Under the pieces are notes generated by a model, which did no database searches, had not been told where the DNA came from, and saw only the letters and a program-made list of their open reading frames with translations. This document shows, piece after piece, positions 1 to 9,067 of a DNA stretch of 64,000 bases. Every line of letters starts with the position of its first letter. Position 1 is the first letter of the stretch. Source of the DNA: Gilliamella sp. N-G2 (GTDB taxonomy: Bacteria > Pseudomonadota > Gammaproteobacteria > Enterobacterales > Orbaceae); NCBI RefSeq assembly GCF_002142215.1, contig NZ_NAST01000005.1:1-64000 (forward strand). The letters are read 5' to 3'. Position numbers and translations under genes: made by a program.

Positions 1-219
1 GTGGTAATATTTTAACTTGTTTAGTGTAAAAAAATTAACTATTAGTATCTACAAGTCTAAAGAAAATAAATGAAGATTAACAGAAAAAACTGGTGAATTA
101 TCGATACCTAAAAATGTAATTTTTTAAATCATAAATTGTCATTTATTTCTATGTATAATTCATCGAGTTTATCTATAAAAGCGATTTTAAAATTAAGGTT
201 GAATTATTATTACTGAAAT

Positions 220-240
220 GTAAATCTATTTAAGATTTAC
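220..240. terminator. Possible weak hairpin downstream of exuR
   Basis: An 8-bp inverted repeat (GTAAATCT, 5-nt loop, AGATTTAC) lies just past the end of the minus-strand exuR gene. No clear T-run follows on the minus strand, so it may be only a transcript-stabilising hairpin. The rest of 1-245 is AT-rich and shows no gene. Confidence 0.3.
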
Positions 241-245
241 TTAAT

Positions 246-1016
246 TTAATTTTCATTAATACTAACAACAGGATTATCAGAAAATAAGTAGTGATCTCGT
301 TTGGTTTCGAAATCTTCGCTAGCTGCATCAAATAACATTTTTTTTGTATTTTCTAAATGTTGCCACATGGCTAATTTAGCCGCTTTAGGATCTCGATTAA
401 TTAGTGCTTCTAGAATTTTATCATGTTCATCCCACCAACTTTCAATATCTTGTTGTTGTACATGTTCATGAAGTTTTTTCCATAAAGGATTTAATGTCCG
501 TTGCTGCCATGCTTCTTGAACAATTGTGATCAAAGCAGTATTGCGGGTAATCATTGCAATTTGAGTATGGAATTTTAAATCCCAATCAGAATCTCGATAA
601 TGATCTTCTTTTTGGGCGTTATGCTGAATTTCTAAAAGTTTAACAATATCATCTTTAGTAATTTGAGTGGCGGCAAATTCAGCGATATTACTTTCAATAA
701 GTTGCCGAGCTTGTAGTAACTCAAAGGGGCCGGTAGTCGAAAAATTTAAACCTTGTGAGGCGGTAATAATATTATTTTGCAAACTATTAGCAATTACATG
801 GATGCCAGACCCTTTACGTGCATCAACATAACCTTCAACTTCAAGCATGATAATGGCTTCTCTGACTACTGATCGGCTAACTTTTAACTCTTCACAAATC
901 AATCTTTCTGATGGTAGTTTACTTCCTACCGGATAAATGCCGTCAACGATTCGGTTTTTAAGTTCTGTCGCGATAACTTGGTAAAGTCTTTGATACTCGT
1001 GCCGTTCTTGGGTCAT
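246..1016 (-). CDS. exuR: Hexuronate-responsive GntR/FadR-family repressor ExuR
   Basis: This 256-residue FadR-subfamily regulator has an N-terminal winged-helix (about residues 10-80, with [13 protein letters not shown] and [13 protein letters not shown]) and a C-terminal helical FCD ligand domain starting near [15 protein letters not shown]. From memory the protein matches E. coli ExuR closely over its length, including the WKKLHEHV and [13 protein letters not shown] segments. ExuR represses galacturonate genes and is released by tagaturonate or fructuronate. It is divergent from uxaC, as expected for a local regulator. A paralogue, uxuR, lies at 41420-42181. The ATG start agrees with the family N-terminus. 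Confidence 0.88.
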   Translation of the reverse strand: MTQERHEYQRLYQVIATELKNRIVDGIYPVGSKLPSERLICEELKVSRSVVREAIIMLEVEGYVDARKGSGIHVIANSLQNNIITASQGLNFSTTGPFELLQARQLIESNIAEFAATQITKDDIVKLLEIQHNAQKEDHYRDSDWDLKFHTQIAMITRNTALITIVQEAWQQRTLNPLWKKLHEHVQQQDIESWWDEHDKILEALINRDPKAAKLAMWQHLENTKKMLFDAASEDFETKRDHYLFSDNPVVSINEN

Positions 1017-1179
1017 GATAAATTTTGAATAAGTCCTTTAAGTTTTTCCAAGCTTTTAAAATAGCATCTAATTCCGCGAAGTTAAATAATATTGCCATAA
1101 TTTTTTTAAAAAAACATACTTGTCAGCTAACTTTTAATAAAAAAATATCCCTTTATATATTATGGGTATGAGTTAATTA

Positions 1180-1195
1180 TGTGATGTATGTCAAC
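1180..1195. promoter_or_regulatory. Degenerate CRP-like site upstream of uxaC
   Basis: TGTGA-N6-TCAAC: the left half-site is perfect and the right half deviates from TCACA. It sits about 85-100 bases before the uxaC ATG in the exuR/uxaC divergent region. It would couple galacturonate use to cAMP-CRP, as for uxaCBA in enterobacteria. Weak on its own. Confidence 0.35.
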
Positions 1196-1203
1196 TTTTT
1201 AAG

Positions 1204-1229
1204 TTGTCTTATATGTTAATATGAGACAA
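1204..1229. promoter_or_regulatory. Imperfect palindrome, candidate ExuR operator
   Basis: TTGTCTTATA and TATGAGACAA are inverted, separated by six bases, with one mismatched pair. Further TTGTC-type half-sites occur upstream (ACTTGTCAGC near 1120). The element lies between the divergent exuR and uxaC starts, where a GntR-family operator is expected. It does not resemble the ATTGGT-ACCAAT UxuR box at 42285-42298. Confidence 0.4.
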
Positions 1230-1279
1230 AATATTGATATCTAAACTTACTAGTTAATCACTGCTTTTTGGAGAATAAA

Positions 1280-2692
1280 ATGAGTTTTTTAACTGAAAAC
1301 TTTTTGCTTGATACTGAATTTTCTCGTCAACTTTATCATGACTATGCTGCTGAACAGCCAATTTTTGATTATCATTGCCATTTACCACCAGAACAAATTG
1401 CCAAAGATTATCAATTTAAAAATCTGTATGACATCTGGTTAAAAGGTGATCATTATAAATGGCGCGCAATGCGTACCAATGGTGTTGCTGAAAAATTTTG
1501 TACTGGTACTGATGTTAATGATTTTGAAAAATTCAAAGCTTGGGCTGAAACTGTACCTCACACTATTGGTAACCCTTTATATCATTGGACTCATTTAGAA
1601 CTTCGTCGTCCTTTTGGAATTGATAATGTTTTATTATCACCATCAACCGCCGAGAAAATTTGGAATAGTTGTAATGAAATGTTAGCCACTCCAGAGTTTT
1701 CAGCTCGTAGCATTATGAAAAAAATGAATGTTAAAATGGCCGGTACCACCGATGATCCTATTGATGATTTAGCTCATCATAAAACTATTGCCCAAGATAA
1801 CTCATTTGAGGTTAAAGTTTTACCAAGCTGGCGTCCAGATAAAGCATTTAATATTGATTCTGAATTTTTTGCCCAATATATGGAAAAACTTTCTGCGGTA
1901 GCTGACGTGGAAATTTCTAACTTCCAAGCGCTTTGTCAGGCATTATCTAAACGTATGGACCATTTTACTGCTCATGGCTGTAAGATTTCCGACCATGCAT
2001 TAGATATCGTTGTTTATGAAGAAGCCTCTGAAAAAGAGTTGGATACCATTTTAACTAAACGTTTATCTGGTGAGATTTTAACTAATAAAGAAGTTGCTCA
2101 ATTTAAAACGGCAGTACTTATCTTTTTAGGTGTTGAATACCACAAACGTCAATGGGTTCAACAATATCATATTGGCGCATTGCGTAATAATAATTCCAGA
2201 ATGTTTAATTTAATGGGGCCAGATGTCGGATTCGATTCTATTAATGATTCACCGATTGCCCAGCCTCTTTCTCGATTATTAGATGCCCAAGCTAAACAAG
2301 ATGCGCTACCTAAAACAATTTTATATTGTTTAAACCCTTCTGATAATGAAATTCTAGGTACTATGATTGGTAACTTCCAAGGTGCAGGTATTCAAGGAAA
2401 AATGCAATTTGGTTCAGGTTGGTGGTTTAATGATCAAAAAGACGGCATGATTCGTCAAATGACACAGCTTGCCCAACTTGGCTTATTAAGTCGTTTTGTT
2501 GGTATGTTAACTGATAGCCGTAGCTTCTTATCTTATACTCGTCATGAATATTTTAGACGTATTTTATGTCGCATGATTGGGCGTTGGGTTGAAGATGGTG
2601 AAGCACCTCGTGATATCCAATTATTGGGACAAATGGTTAAAAATATTAGTTTTGATAATGCTAAAAACTATTTTGGCATTGAATTAAGTTAA
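1280..2692 (+). CDS. uxaC: Uronate isomerase UxaC (galacturonate locus copy)
   Basis: Converts D-galacturonate to tagaturonate, and D-glucuronate to fructuronate, as the first cytoplasmic step of hexuronate breakdown. The 470-residue length is typical of the amidohydrolase-fold uronate isomerases. The metal-binding YHCHLPP motif is near the N-terminus, and the late segments [14 protein letters not shown] and [20 protein letters not shown] are hallmarks. An in-frame TTG twelve bases upstream is rejected because GGAG lies directly before the ATG at 1280. First gene of uxaCBA. A second full-length copy is at 43944-45350. Confidence 0.95.
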   Translation: MSFLTENFLLDTEFSRQLYHDYAAEQPIFDYHCHLPPEQIAKDYQFKNLYDIWLKGDHYKWRAMRTNGVAEKFCTGTDVNDFEKFKAWAETVPHTIGNPLYHWTHLELRRPFGIDNVLLSPSTAEKIWNSCNEMLATPEFSARSIMKKMNVKMAGTTDDPIDDLAHHKTIAQDNSFEVKVLPSWRPDKAFNIDSEFFAQYMEKLSAVADVEISNFQALCQALSKRMDHFTAHGCKISDHALDIVVYEEASEKELDTILTKRLSGEILTNKEVAQFKTAVLIFLGVEYHKRQWVQQYHIGALRNNNSRMFNLMGPDVGFDSINDSPIAQPLSRLLDAQAKQDALPKTILYCLNPSDNEILGTMIGNFQGAGIQGKMQFGSGWWFNDQKDGMIRQMTQLAQLGLLSRFVGMLTDSRSFLSYTRHEYFRRILCRMIGRWVEDGEAPRDIQLLGQMVKNISFDNAKNYFGIELS

Positions 2693-2739
2693 GATTATTA
2701 AGTCGTTGTAATTAAAGTAATTAAATAAGAGTTAGAGTA

Positions 2740-4203
2740 ATGAAAACATTAAATAGAAATGATTTTCCGGGAGCAAAATATACAACGCGTGTTGTTCAGT
2801 TTGGTGAAGGTAATTTTTTACGTGCATTTTTAGATTGGCAATTAGATATTCTTAACGAGAAGACTGATCTTGATGCCGGTGTGGTTGTGGTGCGTCCATT
2901 AAATACCGATTTTCCGCCATCATTGAGTATCCAAGATGGTTTATATACCACATTAGTTCGTGGGTTAAATGAACAAAATGAAGCCGTAAAAGAGTTTAGG
3001 CTGATTCGTTCAGTGAATAATGAAATCAATGTGTATACTCAATATGATGAGTATCTTGAGTTAGCAAAAGATCCAAATATTCAATTTATTTTTTCAAATA
3101 CGACTGAAGCAGGAATTAGTTATGTTGAAAGTGACAAATTAACCGATAAACCTGCAACTAGCTATCCAGCTAAATTAACTGCTTTTTTATATGAAAGATT
3201 TGTTCATTTTGCCGGTAGTAAAGAGAGTGGTTTAATCATTATTCCTTGTGAATTAATTGATTATAACGGGGATGCACTTAAAGAATTAGTACTTAAGTAT
3301 GCGAACCAATGGAATTTGTCTGACAAATTTATTGGTTGGCTGGAGAATGATAATTTATTTTGTTCAACTTTAGTTGATAGAATTGTTCCTGGTTATCCGA
3401 AAGCACAAATTACCGAACTTGAAACAGAATTAGGTTATAAAGATAACTTTATTGATTCAGCTGAATATTTTTATCTATTTGTTATTCAAGGACCACAATG
3501 GTTAGCTGAAAAGCTATGCCTTGATAAATGCGATATGAATATCAAAATTGTTGATGATATTAAACCATATAAAGAGCGTAAAGTGGCGATTTTAAATGGA
3601 GCACATACCGCTCTGGTGCCAGTTGCTTATTTAGCTGGTATTGATACTGTTGGCGAATCAATGAATGATGCACAGATCTTATCTTATATAAAAGAGACCA
3701 TTTTTGAGGAAATTATCCCTGTTTTAGATTTGCCTCATCAAGAGTTGGTTGATTTTGCTGACTCAGTAATTAGTCGTTTTAAAAATCCATTTATTGAACA
3801 TCAACTGATGTCGATTGCCTTAAACAGTATGACGAAGTTTAAAACCCGTATTCTTCCTCAATTAATCAATTATCAAAAAGCGAAAGGAGTATTACCTAAA
3901 CATTTAGTGTTTTCTTTTGCGGCATTAATTGCTTTTTATCGTGGAGTACGTAATGAGCAAAGTTACCCATTACAAGATGATGCAATTTGGTTACAACTCT
4001 TTAATAGTAGTTGGACAGCGATTGCTGAGGGTAAAAGTTCATTAGAAGATTTAGTTCAAGTTGTATTAGGTGATACAGCTCATTGGCAGCACGATCTACT
4101 AAGTATCCCGCAATTAGCGCAAACATTAACACAATATTTAACGATCATAATTGAAGGTGGTATGCGTCAAGCAATTGAAAAATGTATTGCTGGCAGCAAA
4201 TAG
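2740..4203 (+). CDS. uxaB: Altronate oxidoreductase (tagaturonate reductase) UxaB
   Basis: NADH-dependent reductase that converts tagaturonate to altronate. The 487 residues fit the long-chain mannitol dehydrogenase family: an N-terminal nucleotide-binding start ([19 protein letters not shown]) and the catalytic K-x4-NGxH motif seen as [17 protein letters not shown]. It follows uxaC by 47 bases and precedes uxaA almost immediately, so it is in the uxaCBA operon. UxuB at 42459 is the paralogue acting on fructuronate. Confidence 0.93.
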   Translation: MKTLNRNDFPGAKYTTRVVQFGEGNFLRAFLDWQLDILNEKTDLDAGVVVVRPLNTDFPPSLSIQDGLYTTLVRGLNEQNEAVKEFRLIRSVNNEINVYTQYDEYLELAKDPNIQFIFSNTTEAGISYVESDKLTDKPATSYPAKLTAFLYERFVHFAGSKESGLIIIPCELIDYNGDALKELVLKYANQWNLSDKFIGWLENDNLFCSTLVDRIVPGYPKAQITELETELGYKDNFIDSAEYFYLFVIQGPQWLAEKLCLDKCDMNIKIVDDIKPYKERKVAILNGAHTALVPVAYLAGIDTVGESMNDAQILSYIKETIFEEIIPVLDLPHQELVDFADSVISRFKNPFIEHQLMSIALNSMTKFKTRILPQLINYQKAKGVLPKHLVFSFAALIAFYRGVRNEQSYPLQDDAIWLQLFNSSWTAIAEGKSSLEDLVQVVLGDTAHWQHDLLSIPQLAQTLTQYLTIIIEGGMRQAIEKCIAGSK

Positions 4204-4216
4204 TATGAGTGATTCA

Positions 4217-5716
4217 ATGATTAAATTTATAAAAATTAATAATAAAGATAATGTTGGGGTAGCATTATCTGATTTAGAAGCACATGAAGAAAATATTGTC
4301 GTAGATGGTTTGGTCATTGACCTAAAAGAACCAGTTAAACAAGGGCATAAATTTGCCCTTAACGATATTGAGCAAAATGAAAATATTATTAAATATGGCT
4401 TACCAATTGGTCACGCTACTCGCTTTATTAAGGCTGGTGAGCATATTCATTCACATAATTTGAAAACCAATTTAAGTGATATTAATGATTACCAATATCA
4501 GCCTACTTTATCAAAAAATGAGTTGTTGCATGAGATAGCTGATAAAGAAGTACAGATCTATCGACGTAACAATGGTGAAGTAGGTATCCGTAATGAACTT
4601 TGGATTATTCCAACTGTCACTTGTATTAATGGTATCGCCGAACAAATTGTTAAACAATTTTGTGATGAGTTAAATAATCAATTAGATATCGACGGTATTA
4701 CAGTACTTGAACATCCTTATGGCTGCTCTCAATTAGGACAAGATCATCAAAATACTAAAACTATATTACAAAATTTAGTTAAACATCCTAATGCTGGCGC
4801 TGTATTGGTAATAGGACTTGGTTGTGAAAATAATCAGGTTTCAGAATTTAAGGCTGATTTAGGAGTGTACGACGAATCTCGAGTTAGATTTTTAATTGCT
4901 CAGCAAGAAACCGATGAAGTGGAAGCAGCATTGATTCACTTAAGAGAGCTTTATGCGATTATGAAACAAGATAAACGCCAAGTAGGGCGCTTAAGTGAAT
5001 TGAAATTTGGTTTGGAGTGCGGTGGTTCAGATGGTTTTTCTGGCATTACAGCCAATCCAATGCTCGGTCTTTTTTCTGACTATGTTGTTGCTCATGGTGG
5101 TACAAGTGTACTTACTGAAGTACCAGAAATGTTTGGTGCTGAAAATATTTTAATGTCACATTGTGTTGATGAGTCTACTTTCGATAAAACCGTCGATATG
5201 ATAAATGACTTTAAACAGTATTTTATTTCAAATAATCAACCTATCTATGAAAATCCTTCTCCTGGTAACAAGGCTGGTGGGATTACAACCTTAGAAGAAA
5301 AGTCTCTGGGATGTACCCAAAAAGCGGGCGGCAGTGAAGTTATTGATGTCCTTAAATATGGTCAAATGTTAACTAAACATGGCTTGAATTTACTAAGTGC
5401 ACCAGGTAATGACGCTGTAGCTACTGGGGCTTTATCGGCTGCTGGATGTCATATGGTTCTTTTCACTACTGGAAGAGGTACGCCTTATGGTGGAATTGTA
5501 CCAACAGTGAAAATTGCAACTAATACCCAATTGGCCGACAAGAAAGCCAATTGGATCGATTTTAATGCCGGTAAGCTTATACAAGGTGTGTCCATGCAAT
5601 CTTTGTTGCTAGAGTTTATTGAGCAGATTGCTCTGATCGCTAGTGGCGAAAAAACTCGAAACGAAATCAATAATTTCAGGAATTTAGCCATCTTAAAAAG
5701 CGGCGTAACTCTCTAG
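4217..5716 (+). CDS. uxaA: Altronate dehydratase UxaA
   Basis: Iron-dependent dehydratase converting altronate to 2-keto-3-deoxygluconate. It has an N-terminal SAF-type domain (about 1-100, with GHKFAL) followed by the large UxaA-family catalytic region, with cysteine-containing segments such as HPYGCSQLG, GLGCENNQ, LECGGSDGFSG and EKSLGCTQKAGGS. Starting at the ATG at 4217 gives MIKFIKINN, which aligns with the E. coli N-terminus. An ATG at 4205 is a possible alternative, and the TTG at 4151 inside uxaB is rejected. About 499 residues; last gene before a UUCG-loop hairpin. Confidence 0.92.
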   Translation: MIKFIKINNKDNVGVALSDLEAHEENIVVDGLVIDLKEPVKQGHKFALNDIEQNENIIKYGLPIGHATRFIKAGEHIHSHNLKTNLSDINDYQYQPTLSKNELLHEIADKEVQIYRRNNGEVGIRNELWIIPTVTCINGIAEQIVKQFCDELNNQLDIDGITVLEHPYGCSQLGQDHQNTKTILQNLVKHPNAGAVLVIGLGCENNQVSEFKADLGVYDESRVRFLIAQQETDEVEAALIHLRELYAIMKQDKRQVGRLSELKFGLECGGSDGFSGITANPMLGLFSDYVVAHGGTSVLTEVPEMFGAENILMSHCVDESTFDKTVDMINDFKQYFISNNQPIYENPSPGNKAGGITTLEEKSLGCTQKAGGSEVIDVLKYGQMLTKHGLNLLSAPGNDAVATGALSAAGCHMVLFTTGRGTPYGGIVPTVKIATNTQLADKKANWIDFNAGKLIQGVSMQSLLLEFIEQIALIASGEKTRNEINNFRNLAILKSGVTL

Positions 5717-5744
5717 GCATAAATTCAATAGTTAATACCTATGA

Positions 5745-5786
5745 CATTAAGTCCTTCGGGACTTAATGCGGGGACCCTTTTTTTTT
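5745..5786 (+). terminator. UUCG-tetraloop hairpin after uxaA
   Basis: A perfect 10-bp stem (CATTAAGTCC / GGACTTAATG) is closed by a TTCG loop. Nine bases later a nine-T run begins. The gap between stem and T-run is longer than in a classical intrinsic terminator, so it may attenuate rather than stop transcription into the downstream symporter gene. Confidence 0.6.
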
Positions 5787-5805
5787 AATAATATAGGTAT
5801 CTTTT

Positions 5806-7320
5806 ATGAACGAAAAAAAAGAGAATAAAATTACATGGTTAGTAAGATTCTCATATGGTAGTGGTAATTTAATCGGTAGTGGAGCATTAGCGATTAGCGG
5901 TGCTTGGTTGCTCTATTTTTATACCACTTTTTGTGGATTAAGTGTGGTACAAGCTGCACTAATTTTTTCAATTGCCACTTATCTTGATGTCATTCTCAAT
6001 CCATTGATGGGCTTTATTACTGATAATTTTTATCAAACTAAAATAGGCCAACGATTTGGACGACGTCGATTCTTTATTTTGATTGGCATCCCTTTAATGG
6101 TTATTTACCCTATGCTATGGATCGATGGTATGGGATTTTGGTATTACCTCATAACGTATATTTTATTTGAGATTATTTATACCAGCATTATGATTCCATT
6201 TAATACATTACCGGTAGAAATGACCTCTAACTTTTCGGAGCGCACTTATTTAACTGGTTCAAAAGCGATGTTTGGTAAAGTAGCGAACTTCTTAGGGGCG
6301 GCAATTCCCGGTGTATTTTTTTATTTTTATAGTAAAGAATCGGCAACCCCATTTTTATTAACCGGAATTACCTATGCAACTATTATGATGTTAGCGTTAA
6401 TTTTGCTGTATTGTAATAGCTGGGAAAAAACTAAAGATGAGGTAAAAGACGAGTCAGTTCATAGCTTTTTTGAGGCTATCAAAAAGCTGTTTATTGATAT
6501 TCTATCCACCTTCCGTATTAAAACATTTAGAACACATTTAGGTATGTATTTATTTGGTTTTGGTGCTGAATGGTTATTTACAGCGGTATTTACCTATTTC
6601 ATTGTTTTTAGTCTTGGTGAACCACGTTCATTTGTTGCTTCAATGAATTCATTAAGTAGTATTTGCCAGTTAGTTTCCACTGCTTTTTTTATGATGTATT
6701 GTGCCAAAAAAGGCTTTAAAAAACCTTTTATTATCGCTCTATTAATTGTTGTCTCATCAATGATAGGTTATGTCGGTATCTATTACTTTAATCTACCGCA
6801 TATTACTTGGCTTGTAGTGGGTATTACCATTTGGTTTGGTTTAGGAACTGGTGGTGTTTACTATATTCCTTGGAGTGTATATGTATTTTTGGCGGATGTA
6901 GATGAGGTTGTAACCAATAGACGTCGAGAAGGGGTTTACGCTGGAGCGATGACCATGGCGGGTAAACTAGTTAGAGCTTCAATTGTCTTTGTTCTTGGCG
7001 TGATATTAAGTGCATATGGGTTTGAATCGAAATCCCATATTCAGCCACAAAGTGCGATTGATGCAATCAATGGCATTATTTTATATGGTGTTATTGGTAT
7101 GGCTTTAATTGGTGCATTCTTTGCATGGCGAATGAAACTTGATCATGCTACTCATTCTATCATTATTAATGAAGTTGCCCGTATCCGACAAGGAGGCAAA
7201 ATGGAAGATGTTAGCCCTGAAACTCGCAAAGTGGTTGAGGAATTATCTGGCATCAATTATGAAAAATGTTTTGGTAATAATAATATTGGCTTCAAACAAA
7301 AAACGACTAAAACGAAATAA
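5806..7320 (+). CDS. GPH-family sodium/proton:glycoside (oligogalacturonide-type) symporter
   Basis: Polytopic inner-membrane protein of 504 residues with about twelve hydrophobic segments. Recognised as glycoside-pentoside-hexuronide:cation symporter family from the start SYGSGNLIGSGALAISGAWLLYFYTTFCGLS, the DVILNPLMGFITDN segment and the basic loop GQRFGRRRFF. The family includes the pectic oligomer carrier TogT. Placement between uxaCBA and a cytoplasmic GH28 enzyme suggests uptake of galacturonate oligomers or digalacturonate. The substrate is inferred from context only; monomeric hexuronate or a glucuronide is possible. Confidence 0.8.
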   Translation: MNEKKENKITWLVRFSYGSGNLIGSGALAISGAWLLYFYTTFCGLSVVQAALIFSIATYLDVILNPLMGFITDNFYQTKIGQRFGRRRFFILIGIPLMVIYPMLWIDGMGFWYYLITYILFEIIYTSIMIPFNTLPVEMTSNFSERTYLTGSKAMFGKVANFLGAAIPGVFFYFYSKESATPFLLTGITYATIMMLALILLYCNSWEKTKDEVKDESVHSFFEAIKKLFIDILSTFRIKTFRTHLGMYLFGFGAEWLFTAVFTYFIVFSLGEPRSFVASMNSLSSICQLVSTAFFMMYCAKKGFKKPFIIALLIVVSSMIGYVGIYYFNLPHITWLVVGITIWFGLGTGGVYYIPWSVYVFLADVDEVVTNRRREGVYAGAMTMAGKLVRASIVFVLGVILSAYGFESKSHIQPQSAIDAINGIILYGVIGMALIGAFFAWRMKLDHATHSIIINEVARIRQGGKMEDVSPETRKVVEELSGINYEKCFGNNNIGFKQKTTKTK

Positions 7321-7330
7321 ATTCTTAATC

Positions 7331-7351
7331 AGGATCAGCATTGCTGATCCT
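7331..7351. terminator. Hairpin between GPH symporter and GH28 gene
   Basis: A 9-bp perfect stem (AGGATCAGC / GCTGATCCT) with a 3-base loop lies 10 bases after the symporter stop codon. No T-run follows, so it is more likely an mRNA 3'-end stabiliser or processing site than a strong terminator. Confidence 0.45.
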
Positions 7352-7427
7352 AAAGTTTAAAGTAACAAAGCAAATATTTAAGCTACATTAAAAGGGTTAT
7401 ATTTGCCAAAATATATAGGATAAACTT

Positions 7428-8750
7428 ATGACGATTCTCTCTATAACAGAATTTGGTGCTATTGGTGATGGAAAATCAATAAATACCTTAGCGTTTGAAA
7501 AAGCAATTCAACATATTGACCAATTAGGTGGTGGAACATTAGTTATTCCAGTTGGTATCTATTTTACTGGTGCAATCAAACTTTGTAGCAACTTAACCTT
7601 AGTTGTTGAACAAGGGGCAACTTTATTATTTTCTGATGATGAAAAAGATTATCCAGTGGTTAATTCTCGTTGGGAAGGGGTTAAGCAAGATGTGTATATG
7701 CCTTGTATTTACGGACATAATATCAAAAATGTGGTTATCACCGGCAATGGTAAGATTGACGGAAATGGTCAAAAATGGTGGCATATATTTCGTCATGATC
7801 GAAGCAATCTTAAATACCCACGACCTTATTTAATTGGTTTTGATTTCTGTGAACGAGTGACTATTGAAAAAGTCTTTCTAACCCAATCACCGAGTTGGAC
7901 AGTCCATCCGATGGAATCAAATAATGTCGTTGTCGATAATATTTCGATTCTAAATCCTGCGGATTCACCTAATACTGATGGAATTAATCCTGAATCTTGT
8001 CGTAATGTGAGAATTTCTAATTGTTACATTGATGTTGGCGATGATTGTATTGCGATAAAGGCGGGTACTGAACAAACAGCAGAAAAAAGTCCATGTGAAA
8101 ATATTTTAATTACTAATTGTAATATGATTCATGGTCATGGTGCGGTGGTTCTTGGTAGTGAAATGAGTGGTTGTATTCGCAATGTTACGATTACCAATTG
8201 TGTATTCCAAAAAACCGATCGAGGGGTAAGATTTAAAACTCGTCGAGGTCGTGGAGGCACGATTTCTGATATCACATTTAGTAATATCGTCATGGACGAA
8301 GTTCTATCTGCGTTTGTGATGAACTATTACTATTATTGTGGTCCGAAAGGGAATGACCCAATTGTCTGGAATAAACTAGCTCTACCTGTCGATGAATCAA
8401 CACCAGCATGTCACAATATTAGTTTCTCAAACATTATTGCTAAAAATGTTCGTGCCTACGCCGGTTTTTTATATGGCATCCCTGAATCGCCAATTTCTAA
8501 TATCTCTTTTGATAATATTCGGGTTTCAATGCAATTAAATGCACAAGCTGGTGAGGTCGATATGTTTAAAGATGTAAAACCAGAAGCAGGTAAAGGATTC
8601 TTTATTGAGAATGCGCAAAGTGTTTTGTTTAATAACGTTATTATTGATAATGTAGTCAGTGAGCCACTATGTGTTAAAAATAGTCAAGATGTTCATGTTA
8701 ATCAATCTTTTGTTAAGCAAGATGGTAAATTAATTAGCTTAAATGCTTAA
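7428..8750 (+). CDS. GH28 polygalacturonase, probably intracellular exo-acting
   Basis: Hydrolyses alpha-1,4 bonds between galacturonate residues. This 440-residue right-handed beta-helix protein keeps the four GH28 signatures: NTDG (182-185), DD (205-206), GHG (236-238) and R-F-K (268-270, usually RIK). The protein starts directly with TILSITEFGAIGDG, the normal start of the mature pectate-lyase-like fold, so there is no signal peptide and the enzyme should be cytoplasmic. With the adjacent symporter and uxaCBA this implies import of oligogalacturonides, intracellular trimming and catabolism. The exo mode is inferred from location and not shown by motif. Confidence 0.88.
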   Translation: MTILSITEFGAIGDGKSINTLAFEKAIQHIDQLGGGTLVIPVGIYFTGAIKLCSNLTLVVEQGATLLFSDDEKDYPVVNSRWEGVKQDVYMPCIYGHNIKNVVITGNGKIDGNGQKWWHIFRHDRSNLKYPRPYLIGFDFCERVTIEKVFLTQSPSWTVHPMESNNVVVDNISILNPADSPNTDGINPESCRNVRISNCYIDVGDDCIAIKAGTEQTAEKSPCENILITNCNMIHGHGAVVLGSEMSGCIRNVTITNCVFQKTDRGVRFKTRRGRGGTISDITFSNIVMDEVLSAFVMNYYYYCGPKGNDPIVWNKLALPVDESTPACHNISFSNIIAKNVRAYAGFLYGIPESPISNISFDNIRVSMQLNAQAGEVDMFKDVKPEAGKGFFIENAQSVLFNNVIIDNVVSEPLCVKNSQDVHVNQSFVKQDGKLISLNA

Positions 8751-8762
8751 CCATGATATTTG

Positions 8763-8799
8763 AAATAACCGCTAGTTTATTATTAGCGGTTATTTTTTT
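8763..8799 (+). terminator. Rho-independent terminator after GH28 gene
   Basis: A 12-bp stem (AAATAACCGCTA / TAGCGGTTATTT) with a loop of about nine bases continues directly into a T-run. It closes the galacturonate locus. The rest of the 317-base gap to 9068 holds the promoter region of the next operon. Confidence 0.85.
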
Positions 8800-8944
8800 A
8801 TTTATTGGCTAATTGCATTTTTAGCTATTTTTTTAAGTCTTAAATCGAGATGTTTGACTCTTTTAATTAAATTGTAATTTTTATTCACCTCTCAGTAATT
8901 TAAATAACATACTGTTTATTAATGTTATTTCTACTTATTGCCAA

Positions 8945-8956
8945 TTAAACCGTTTA
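8945..8956. promoter_or_regulatory. LacI-type half-palindrome, candidate operator of the fructoside operon
   Basis: TTAAACCGTTTA resembles operators of LacI-family repressors (AAAC/GTTT arms around a central CG). It lies upstream of the permease whose operon encodes a ScrR/Cra-like regulator. The symmetry is imperfect by one base. Inferred. Confidence 0.35.
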
Positions 8957-8972
8957 CTAAAAATAAAATTAC

Positions 8973-8988
8973 TTTGAAGTTGATCACA
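8973..8988. promoter_or_regulatory. CRP-like site upstream of the permease gene
   Basis: TTTGA-N6-TCACA matches the CRP consensus with one mismatch. It is about 80 bases before the permease ATG, a distance compatible with activation of a promoter starting near 9020. Confidence 0.45.
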
Positions 8989-9009
8989 TTTATCCAATAA
9001 AGCCGTTAA

Positions 9010-9025
9010 AGCTAAATTTTTAGCT
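9010..9025. promoter_or_regulatory. Perfect 7-bp inverted repeat at the presumed promoter of the permease operon
   Basis: AGCTAAA-TT-TTTAGCT is exactly palindromic. It would overlap the -10/+1 region of a promoter activated from the CRP-like site at 8973-8988, a position where a repressor would block transcription. Which protein binds it is unknown. Confidence 0.4.
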
Positions 9026-9067
9026 ATTCATACTCCAATCAGTACTTAACTCTTTTTAGGATAAATT

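Noticed and set aside
4151-4204. N-terminal extension of UxaA from a TTG codon
   Set aside because: It lies inside uxaB, has no supporting ribosome site and adds residues absent from relatives; ATG at 4217 fits the family.
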